The notes below the pieces were generated by a model. The model was not told the origin of the DNA and ran no database searches. It saw only the letters and a list, made by a program, of their open reading frames with translations. From contig JAPUHH010000120.1 of the NCBI GenBank assembly GCA_027297825.1, positions 1 to 8,759 on the forward strand: DNA of 8,759 nt, written 5' to 3'. This stretch comes from Gammaproteobacteria bacterium (GTDB lineage: Bacteria > Pseudomonadota > Gammaproteobacteria > UBA4575). Numbering within the stretch: position 1 is the first letter of the stretch; each line of letters opens with the position of its first letter. The translations under genes and the position numbers were made by a program. Shown piece after piece: positions 1 through 5,127 of this stretch.

Positions 1-137
1 GAAAATAAAAATGAACTAATCATAATTGATAATATTGGTATAATATAAATATTATACCAATATGTCAACATTGAAAGAATCCATAATAATATTATAAATA
101 TTCCTAATATAAATAACAATAGGGCCATAGACACCAT
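1..137 (-). CDS. Partial hydrophobic membrane-protein reading frame, running off the left edge
   Basis: This frame is +1 relative to the 50-aa frame starting at 204. It is open from an ATG at 137 (second ATG at 128) to the first base of the window, giving 45 codons without a stop. The visible part is almost wholly I, L, F, M, W and Y: residues 4-25 (MALLLFILGIF and onward) form a clear transmembrane helix, a short YWYN turn follows, and a second hydrophobic run begins about residue 31. Neither ATG has a good ribosome binding site, whereas the ATG at 204 in the other frame does. I therefore infer that this is the continuation of that gene after a one-base shift near 122-124, although independent initiation is possible. 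Most codons are A/T-only types, so GC is about 16%. An open, hydrophobic frame in such AT-rich DNA could partly be chance. The family is unknown. Confidence 0.35.
   Translation of the reverse strand, partial: MVSMALLLFILGIFIILLWILSMLTYWYNIYIIPILSIMISSFLF
32..63. repeat. Perfect 15-bp inverted repeat with a 2-base centre
   Basis: Positions 32-46 are the exact reverse complement of 49-63, separated by AA at 47-48. The arms are AT-rich with a GG/CC pair near the middle (TTGGTATAATAT on the left arm). No T-tract follows on either strand, so a classical intrinsic terminator is unlikely. The repeat overlaps both candidate minus-strand reading frames, including the TAA of the 50-aa frame. Confidence 0.6.
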
Positions 138-204
138 CAAGCACGGGTAGATAGACCTTTTTCCATGTCGCGTTGTCAGTCACGGTGACGGTTCGATCTG
201 CCAT
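52..204 (-). CDS. Small hypothetical protein (50 aa), possibly the 5' part of a frameshifted membrane-protein gene
   Basis: I do not recognise this protein. The ATG at 204 is preceded by a good Shine-Dalgarno AGGAGA (213-218) with an 8-base spacer, the strongest start signal in this part of the window. The first 27 residues begin MADRTVTVTDNATWKKVYLP and are coded by DNA of about 52% GC with many G/C third positions, unlike the neighbouring genes. From about position 121 downward the DNA drops to about 16% GC and this frame ends at a TAA after 23 more residues. At the same point the +1 frame becomes open and strongly hydrophobic up to the window edge (see 1-137). Losing one C from the CCC at 122-124 would join the two frames. 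It may therefore be a genuine 50-residue peptide, a frameshifted gene, or a sequencing indel. The start is convincing; the end is not. Confidence 0.4.
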   Translation of the reverse strand: MADRTVTVTDNATWKKVYLPVLDGVYGPIVIYIRNIYNIIMDSFNVDILV

Positions 205-411
205 TCTAAGAGTCTCCTGGATATGTATAAAAATTATTCACTTGCAATCTAACTTCTAGCCAAACGGATGCTTTCCCCTCTGTTTAGAGAAGAGCACTGC
301 ATCATGTTCAATGGATATAATTAAGATTATGTAAGTCTAGTAACTTATTGTTATATTGTAAGTTACTTAGGCCTGATGGGCGTTATAGTTGGTACCATCA
401 TGTCCTTTCAA
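205..411 (-). other. Intergenic, hairpin-rich possible 5' leader of the left-edge gene
   Basis: No gene is seen between 205 and 469. Read on the minus strand this stretch would be a leader of about 207 bases starting just below the extended -10 box at 418-426. It contains three inverted repeats in order: 374-379 with 395-400 (UGAUGG/CCAUCA, 15-base loop); 339-347 with 359-367 (9 bp, 11-base loop); and 275-281 with 286-292 (7 bp with two G-U pairs, AAAC loop), the last flanked by 269-272/293-296. The Shine-Dalgarno at 213-218 follows. I do not recognise a known riboswitch class in it. The structure is predicted by eye only. Confidence 0.3.
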
Positions 412-417
412 GAGGCT

Positions 418-426
418 ATTATAGCA
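418..426 (-). promoter_or_regulatory. Extended -10 promoter (TGCTATAAT)
   Basis: On the minus strand the sequence reads TGCTATAAT, a perfect TATAAT hexamer with the TG of an extended -10 element. No convincing -35 box lies 16-18 bases upstream, which is common for extended -10 promoters. Transcription would begin near 411 and run toward the left-edge gene starting at 204. It lies downstream of mobB on the same strand, so it could uncouple the left-edge gene from mobAB. Confidence 0.45.
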
Positions 427-469
427 TTTTTGTATTCTTCATTGGAGACTGATTATGATTGATGTAAAT

Positions 470-997
470 TTATCGAGAGATAAATTGCACCATAAATAGT
501 GCAATTTCCTCTGCCGCATTGAGATCTAATAACGGCAGTGAAGTGCTGACTTTGCTTGGTTCATCTGTCGCGATCGCGATTACATGCGGGTCTTCGTCTG
601 CGATAAGTGATTTGCCTAAGGCCGGCCGATGAATCTCGATCTTATTGATCGGTGCAGTCTTGAACCCTTCAATAATGACCAGGTCGATATTTTCTGTGGC
701 AATGTGCTGAAGTGCGTCCTGAAGGCTTAATTCCTCACTTTCTGATGAATTTTCGTGCATCAGAGCCCATCGTTTTTGCGAAGAAATCAACATTTGCTGA
801 GCGCCAGCCTTTCTAATTTTATAACTATCTTTCTCAGGGTGATCGATATCAAATGAATGGTGCGCATGTTTGATAACGGCCACTTTAATATTGTGTGAGT
901 TAAGAAGTGGAATAAGTCTTTCTAATAGCATTGTTTTTCCAGAGCCGCTGTATGCGCACAAACCAATAACAGGTTTGCTGAATTCGATATGTTCCAT
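470..997 (-). CDS. mobB: Molybdopterin-guanine dinucleotide biosynthesis adapter protein MobB
   Basis: MobB is a GTP-binding partner of MobA. It is thought to help conversion of Mo-molybdopterin to the guanine dinucleotide cofactor (MGD) used by DMSO reductase-family enzymes; it is cytoplasmic. The 175-residue length matches the E. coli protein. A Walker A loop lies at residues 15-22 (AYSGSGKT; the leading Ala rather than Gly also occurs in E. coli MobB). The family signature with VIKHAHHSFD (41-50), then DSYKIRKAGA (57-66) and QKRWALM (74-80), follows. A Walker B-like DLVIIEGFK lies at 105-113. It is 37 bases downstream of mobA on the same strand, so the pair is probably one operon. The ribosome binding site is weak. 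An 8-bp inverted repeat with a 4-base loop (467-486) covers the stop codon but lacks a T-tract. Identification is confident. Confidence 0.95.
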   Translation of the reverse strand: MEHIEFSKPVIGLCAYSGSGKTMLLERLIPLLNSHNIKVAVIKHAHHSFDIDHPEKDSYKIRKAGAQQMLISSQKRWALMHENSSESEELSLQDALQHIATENIDLVIIEGFKTAPINKIEIHRPALGKSLIADEDPHVIAIATDEPSKVSTSLPLLDLNAAEEIALFMVQFISR

Positions 998-1034
998 GTT
1001 ACTTAAAATATTAGAGTGGGTTTATGCAGTATCG

Positions 1035-1637
1035 TTAATGCATAAGGAGATTAGATAGTGTGATTTGGTCTTCTGGGGTGTTTACGTTTATAAAGCTGTC
1101 TTTTTTATCACTGAAGTCAACTTGAACATATTTATGTTGAGCATACCAGCGATCAATTTTACGCTCTCCACTGTTTAAATACTTTTTCAAGCTTGTCTGC
1201 AATTTGCAATCAATTAATGCATAGACGGGTTGTATGCGATTGCCATCATGTGCCACGCATATTTCTGCACTTTGATCTTGGAGTGCTGCGTACAAACGAG
1301 CAACGAGATCATCCGGAATTAATGGTCCGTCGCAGGGGCAAGTACATATATAGCGAGTGGTGACTTTATCGATAGCTGCGGCAAAACCCGCTAATGGCCC
1401 CTGGAAATCACTTAGAAGATCTGAAAAGACTGGATAGCCAAATTGCGCATACTTTTTTTCATTGCGATTTGCATTTATTAGAATTTCAGCCACTTGAGGC
1501 CTTAGAGTGCTAATGATGTAAGAGATCATCATTTGACCGTTGATTTCGATTAAACCCTTATCCTGGCCACCCATTCGCCTTGCTTTGCCTCCCGCAAGGA
1601 TGATGCCCGAAACGTTTTCGCTGTTAATGTTAGTCAT
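1035..1637 (-). CDS. mobA: Molybdenum cofactor guanylyltransferase MobA
   Basis: MobA transfers GMP from GTP to Mo-molybdopterin, giving Mo-MGD and pyrophosphate in the cytoplasm, the last step before insertion into MGD-dependent oxidoreductases. At 200 residues it is the usual length. The nucleotide-binding N-terminus is GIILAGGKARRMGGQDKG (residues 11-28), with the LAGG loop and Lys27 of the nucleotidyltransferase fold. GPLAG is at 80-84, and CPCD at 100-103 carries the metal-binding Asp103. The C-terminal VDFSDKKDSFINVNTPED block is close to E. coli MobA. It comes first in the mobA-mobB operon and is divergent from the DUF1244 gene, with 82 bases between start codons. There is no clear Shine-Dalgarno before the ATG. 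The name means molybdenum cofactor synthesis, not plasmid mobilisation. Confidence 0.96.
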   Translation of the reverse strand: MTNINSENVSGIILAGGKARRMGGQDKGLIEINGQMMISYIISTLRPQVAEILINANRNEKKYAQFGYPVFSDLLSDFQGPLAGFAAAIDKVTTRYICTCPCDGPLIPDDLVARLYAALQDQSAEICVAHDGNRIQPVYALIDCKLQTSLKKYLNSGERKIDRWYAQHKYVQVDFSDKKDSFINVNTPEDQITLSNLLMH

Positions 1638-1719
1638 TGGGTAATTGTAATATTAAGCTGAAACATAACAGAAAATACAAATATAATGTTGGAAATAGTA
1701 CTGTATTTAAGGTGGTAAC
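1638..1719. promoter_or_regulatory. Divergent promoter region between mobAB and DUF1244-moeB
   Basis: On the plus strand a perfect -10 TATAAT (1682-1687) is preceded by CTGAAA (1658-1663, four of six matches to TTGACA) with an 18-base spacer, followed by the Shine-Dalgarno AAGGTGG (1709-1715) four bases before the ATG. This is a good sigma-70-type promoter for the DUF1244 gene. For mobA only weak matches exist on the minus strand (TTGTAT, 19 bases, TAATAT). No obvious MoeI/ModE-like palindrome was recognised by eye. Confidence 0.55.
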
Positions 1720-2037
1720 ATGAGTAATGAGATCAGTGACCAAGATCGATTAGAAATCGAAGCGGCAGTGTATAGAAGATTAGTGGATCATTTGCAAAAA
1801 AATACTAATGTGCAAAATATTGATTTGATGAATTTGGCAGATTTTTGTCGAAACTGCTTATCAAAATGGTATGTAGCTGCAGCCGAAGACAAAGGTATTG
1901 CACTAGAATATGAGCATGCAAGAGAGACCGTATATGGCATGCCATACCATGAGTGGAAGTCAAAATATCAAACAGAAGCCACTGCAGAGCAGAAGCAAGC
2001 TTTTGCTGAAAACGAACAAAAACGAACTAAGAAGTAA
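1720..2037 (+). CDS. DUF1244 family protein (SMc04008-like), function unknown
   Basis: This 105-residue protein matches the DUF1244 family, small proteins found mainly in Proteobacteria and without an established function that I know of. The signature spans residues 20-84: RLVDHLQKNTNVQNIDLMNL, then DFCRNCLSKWY (41-51) with two cysteines, Cys43 and Cys46, in a CxxC spacing, and YGMPYHEWKSKYQ near 72-84. The last 20 residues are charged (Glu/Gln/Lys) and probably disordered. There is no signal peptide or membrane segment, so it should be cytoplasmic. The start is set by a strong AAGGTGG site and the promoter at 1658-1687. The moeB-like gene follows after 23 bases on the same strand, so the two are probably co-transcribed. 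A role connected with sulfur or cofactor handling is only an inference from this position and the CxxC. Confidence 0.9.
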   Translation: MSNEISDQDRLEIEAAVYRRLVDHLQKNTNVQNIDLMNLADFCRNCLSKWYVAAAEDKGIALEYEHARETVYGMPYHEWKSKYQTEATAEQKQAFAENEQKRTKK

Positions 2038-2060
2038 GTTAAGCACTTTAGTATGTAAAT

Positions 2061-2828
2061 GTGAATAAGCTAGCAGAAAAGCCTGGTCTTAGTGACGACG
2101 AATTATTGCGGTATAGTCGACAAATTATGCTGCCGCAAATTGAAATCGCGGGGCAGCTTCTTCTTCTTCGTTCGCATGTAATATTATTTGGTGCAGGTGG
2201 GTTGGGTTCTCCTATCGCAATGTATCTGGCGGCAAGTGGAGTAGGAAAAATTACTTTAGTAGATCCTGATGAGGTTGATCTTTCGAACCTGCAACGGCAA
2301 ATTATTCATCGCACAGAAAGTATAGGTCATGCTAAGGCGATCTCAGCAAAGAAAACACTTGCAGAACTAAATCCATTAATAAGTGTGCGAGTAATTAATT
2401 CAGTTTTGACAGAAATGGAGTTGGAAAAAGAAATTCGCAACGCAGATGTGGTCGTAGATGCTACGGATAACTTTGAAGCTCGCTTTGCAATTAATGCAGC
2501 TTGTGTGAAGGAGAAAACTCCTTTGGTGGTCGGTGCAGTAATTCGTTTTGAAGGACAGGTGATGGTTTTTACAATGCAAGATGATAGTGCTTGTTATCAA
2601 TGCCTCTATCCAAATCAAGAAGAACTGGAAGAAAGCTGTTCGCAAACAGGAGTGCTTGGATCTGTGGCTGGCCTAGTGGGATGTCTTCAAGCTACGGAAG
2701 TTATTAAGTTGCTGGTAAATATTGGGGAGATATTATCTAACAAACTAATGCTTATAGATGCATTAAATTTAGAATGGCATACCTTGAAAATCAATCAAGA
2801 TCCTAAATGTGCTGTATGTGCAAAATAG
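2061..2828 (+). CDS. moeB: MoeB/ThiF-family sulfur-carrier adenylyltransferase (molybdopterin synthase adenylyltransferase)
   Basis: E1-like enzyme that adenylates the C-terminal glycine of a ubiquitin-like sulfur carrier (MoaD for molybdopterin, ThiS for thiamine) so that it can be thiocarboxylated. The 255-residue length fits single-domain MoeB without the C-terminal rhodanese domain. Visible features are RYSRQIMLPQ (17-26), the nucleotide loop GAGGLGSP (44-51), DPDEVDLSNLQRQ (68-80), DATDN (133-137), zinc ligands Cys178/Cys181 (CYQC) and Cys250/Cys253 (CAVC), and Cys193 at the position of the family's reactive cysteine. The closeness of mobA and mobB favours MoeB over ThiF, but the sequence alone does not exclude ThiF or a dual role. 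It starts with GTG and has no clear ribosome binding site; the in-frame TAG at 2049 rules out an upstream start. Translation may be coupled to the DUF1244 gene 23 bases before. Confidence 0.9.
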   Translation: MNKLAEKPGLSDDELLRYSRQIMLPQIEIAGQLLLLRSHVILFGAGGLGSPIAMYLAASGVGKITLVDPDEVDLSNLQRQIIHRTESIGHAKAISAKKTLAELNPLISVRVINSVLTEMELEKEIRNADVVVDATDNFEARFAINAACVKEKTPLVVGAVIRFEGQVMVFTMQDDSACYQCLYPNQEELEESCSQTGVLGSVAGLVGCLQATEVIKLLVNIGEILSNKLMLIDALNLEWHTLKINQDPKCAVCAK

Positions 2829-3027
2829 TTATCATTGTTATCACCATGGCCAAAGCATAGATAAATTATTGCCTTTACGTTATTACGCATTATTTTTGTT
2901 ATTGCTTATATCAACCTGGTTGTATGCAAGTTCATTACAATTAGAAGCATTGATATCCATTGTTTCAGCCAATGGGTTTGGTTTTGAACTTGAGGGGGTC
3001 ACTATCAGCTTCGACACATGGCACTAA
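2809..3027 (+). CDS. Doubtful small membrane protein reading frame (72 aa)
   Basis: This is a GTG-started frame overlapping the last 20 bases of moeB. Its middle is a convincing hydrophobic helix (residues 26-43, YYALFLLLLISTWLYASS) preceded by Lys/Arg, as in a signal anchor. The rest shows no family I recognise. There is no Shine-Dalgarno before the GTG. After its TAA the same frame reads only nine more codons before another stop. It could be a small membrane protein, a decayed gene end, or chance in AT-rich DNA. Confidence 0.2.
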   Translation: MLYVQNSYHCYHHGQSIDKLLPLRYYALFLLLLISTWLYASSLQLEALISIVSANGFGFELEGVTISFDTWH

Positions 3028-3253
3028 GCGGTTGATGGTGGTTGGGTACAGAAATAAGACTAAATTCACTACTATAGATTTATAAAGCCTAACTAGAGTG
3101 AGCCCTGCACATTGGATCTAAAGATGTAACCCACTTGTCGCATTAAAACGGCCTTCCACTTGTAAGTTATAGCTTCAGTATTGCTTTATTTTTAGCTTGC
3201 CGGTATCTGCTACAATTTGTATTTCCTATCAATAGGCCGACTTACGGGTTTAC
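2829..3253. other. 425-base gap between moeB and yihY, mostly without recognisable features
   Basis: No recognised gene, RNA gene, repeat or clear terminator lies here. The first 200 bases carry a low-confidence small reading frame (2809-3027). The middle (about 3030-3180) has stops in the frames I followed and no tRNA-like TTCGA loop. The last 70 bases hold the probable yihY promoter. The absence of a recognisable terminator after moeB is notable, since yihY seems to have its own promoter. Confidence 0.5.
3208..3221 (+). promoter_or_regulatory. Extended -10 promoter of yihY, overlapping a small palindrome
   Basis: TGCTACAAT (3208-3216) is an extended -10 element differing from TATAAT at one base. 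No good -35 box is present at 16-18 bases. Transcription would start near 3223, about 30 bases before the yihY ATG. The hexamer is the left arm of an exact 5+1+5 palindrome, TACAA-T-TTGTA (3211-3221), which could be chance or a short operator. Confidence 0.45.
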
Positions 3254-4657
3254 ATGCAGATTTTAAAAGGAAAGCTCAACGATCTTATTTGGAAGGCTGA
3301 TATTAATGCTTTGCCTTGGTGGCGAGCATGGATACTAGGCATGCTTCGCTTTATACATATTATGGTTGTCGACTTCATGGATGGGCAATTAAATTTGCGT
3401 GCCATGAGCTTAGTTTTTACTACTATTCTCTCTATAGTTCCGTTGATCGCTGTTAGTTTTTCCGTGATGAAGGCCTTTGGTGTCCACAATCAAATGGAGC
3501 CGATGTTACTCAATTATCTGGCGCCATTGGGAGTGCAAGGCCAAGAAATTGCCCAACAGATTATGGGATTTGTCGACAATGTAAAAGTAGGTGCTTTGGG
3601 TGGAGTTGGGTTAGTGCTTCTGTTCTGGATAATTGTGCGATTAATTCAAAAAATTGAATATGCATTTAATTACACTTGGAGAGTTCAACAAACTGGTTCG
3701 TTAGCGAGAAGGTTCAGTAATTACTTGAGTGTGATCATGGTCGGACCGGTTTTAGTTTTTGTCGCACTTGCAGTTACAGGCTCAGTAATGAATAGTGAAG
3801 TTGCGCAAGTAATTTTATCAATAGAACCTTTTGGTACATTGTTAAATATTGGTACTCGATTAGTACCTTATCTATTGATTATTGCGGCATTTACTTTTAC
3901 CTATCTATTTATCCCTAATGCAAAAGTAAGGATTATTCCAGCACTTGCAGGTGGAGTTGCAGCGGGCATATTATGGCAGACGGTGGGGTGGGTTTTTGCA
4001 ACAGCAATTTCTGCGTCCATTTCAACAAAATACACAGCAATATATTCAAGTTTTGCATTCCTATTTGTGTTTATGATTTGGTTATGGTGGAGTTGGTTGA
4101 TACTGCTTGTTGGTTCTAGTGTCGCATTCTATAAGCAATACCCAGAATACTTATTTATTAATGCGCATGACCTTGCGTTAACGAATAGACAAAAAGAAGA
4201 GCTTGCCTTAAAACTAATGACTGTGATCGGGCAAAGATTTTATGCAAATTCTCCCCCCATATCGGTAAACGATTTGGTAGAAATATTACATCTGCCTAAA
4301 CAATCAATAGAGCAACAATTAAATCTATTTGAATCGCATGGACTACTCGTTAGGGCTGATTTTGATATGCCAGCTTATACGCCAGCATGCCCTTTAGAAG
4401 AATTAAGCTTAAAGCAAGTAATCGATACCGTTCGTGAGCCTGGCCCTAAGAGTCATATCAAATCTTCGTTAAATCAAAATTTTTCATCTATAAACTCTTT
4501 ATTAGTAAAGGTAGATAAAGAAATGGGCCAAATTTTGGGCAATAAAACGGTTAAAGATATGGTTAGTGAAGCGAATAATAGCCCTGGAGAGTTTGTTGAG
4601 AATGCGGCAGCTCCAATAATATCGGCAGGGGGTCGTCAAAGCCGTGAATCAAGGTAA
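3254..4657 (+). CDS. yihY: YihY/BrkB family inner-membrane protein with C-terminal cytoplasmic extension
   Basis: Polytopic inner-membrane protein of the YihY/BrkB family, whose molecular function is not settled; the old name ribonuclease BN is a misannotation. At 467 residues it is much longer than E. coli YihY (about 290) and resembles long forms known from other gammaproteobacteria. About six membrane segments can be seen: 50-72, 113-131, 157-178, 203-220, 227-252 and 264-291, with the conserved AMSLVFTTILSIVPL near 50-64 and the region FNYTWRV (138-144). Residues 300-380 form a soluble domain (LALKLMTVIGQRFY, then a short helix-turn-helix-like stretch SVNDLVEILHLPKQSIEQQL) that looks like a winged helix, followed by a low-complexity tail. 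It has its own probable promoter at 3208-3216; the ribosome binding site is weak. The MazG-like gene follows after 38 bases and is likely co-transcribed. Confidence 0.9.
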   Translation: MQILKGKLNDLIWKADINALPWWRAWILGMLRFIHIMVVDFMDGQLNLRAMSLVFTTILSIVPLIAVSFSVMKAFGVHNQMEPMLLNYLAPLGVQGQEIAQQIMGFVDNVKVGALGGVGLVLLFWIIVRLIQKIEYAFNYTWRVQQTGSLARRFSNYLSVIMVGPVLVFVALAVTGSVMNSEVAQVILSIEPFGTLLNIGTRLVPYLLIIAAFTFTYLFIPNAKVRIIPALAGGVAAGILWQTVGWVFATAISASISTKYTAIYSSFAFLFVFMIWLWWSWLILLVGSSVAFYKQYPEYLFINAHDLALTNRQKEELALKLMTVIGQRFYANSPPISVNDLVEILHLPKQSIEQQLNLFESHGLLVRADFDMPAYTPACPLEELSLKQVIDTVREPGPKSHIKSSLNQNFSSINSLLVKVDKEMGQILGNKTVKDMVSEANNSPGEFVENAAAPIISAGGRQSRESR

Positions 4658-4695
4658 TGCAGTAAACTCAATGCCTGCAATAAGGGTGAGCAGCT

Positions 4696-5052
4696 ATGAG
4701 TGAACCAGCAATTGAGGAGTTGAAATTAAAATTAAAAGAATTTGCTCAAGTTCGTGATTGGGAACAATTTCATAGTCCAAAAAATCTTTCCATGGCATTA
4801 TCTGTTGAGGCTTCTGAGCTGGTTGAGCATTTTCAATGGATGACGGAAGCGCAGAGTGCGGACCTTTCGCCTCAACGCCATGCTGCGGTTGCCTTTGAGA
4901 TGGCTGATATATTTATTTTTTTATTGCGATTGTCTGATCAATTGAATGTTGATTTGATGGAGATAACAAAACGCAAAATGGAACTTAACAATAAACGTTA
5001 TCCTGTTGATAAAGTTAAGGGGAGCTCTAAAAAGTATAATGAATACGACTAG
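4696..5052 (+). CDS. MazG-like nucleotide pyrophosphohydrolase (dCTPase/RS21-C6 type)
   Basis: Small all-alpha enzyme of the MazG superfamily that hydrolyses (d)NTPs, often dCTP or modified dCTP, to the monophosphate and pyrophosphate, cleaning the nucleotide pool. The 118 residues contain RDWEQFHSPKNLSMALSVEA (20-39), the metal-binding acidic residues Glu38, Glu41 and Glu44 in VEASELVEHFQW, and the second acidic pair Glu68 and Asp71 in FEMADIFIFLLRL. NNKRYPVDKVKGSSKKYNEY near the C-terminus is typical of the DCTPP1/RS21-C6 group. It is a stand-alone single-domain protein, not the two-domain MazG. The start is supported by the Shine-Dalgarno AAGGGTGAG (4682-4690) five bases upstream. It lies between yihY and the TraB-family gene in the same orientation, with 38 and 75 bases on either side. 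Exact substrate cannot be read from the sequence. Confidence 0.9.
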   Translation: MSEPAIEELKLKLKEFAQVRDWEQFHSPKNLSMALSVEASELVEHFQWMTEAQSADLSPQRHAAVAFEMADIFIFLLRLSDQLNVDLMEITKRKMELNNKRYPVDKVKGSSKKYNEYD

Positions 5053-5127
5053 TATGCAGTAATATCACTTAATCATTCATCACGAAAATTGCGATAGCAA
5101 ATCCTTTTAACAAATTCTGAAAAAATT

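Noticed and set aside
339..367. 9-bp inverted repeat as terminator of mobAB
   Set aside because: It is AT-rich, has an 11-base loop and no T-tract on the minus strand, and lies over 100 bases beyond the mobB stop.
470..1637. MobA/MobB as plasmid mobilisation proteins
   Set aside because: The LAGG nucleotidyltransferase motif and MobB Walker A and KHAHH signatures identify molybdenum cofactor enzymes; no relaxase motif is present.
3028..3253. Possible tRNA or other structured RNA gene in the gap before yihY
   Set aside because: No acceptor-stem pairing or T-loop sequence could be found by eye.
3254..4657. Annotation as ribonuclease BN
   Set aside because: This name for YihY-family proteins is a historical error; the sequence is a polytopic membrane protein with no nuclease motif.
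4696..5052. MazG-like gene as part of a mazEF toxin-antitoxin or phage-defence system
   Set aside because: No toxin or antitoxin gene is adjacent; the protein is of the stand-alone dCTPase type.
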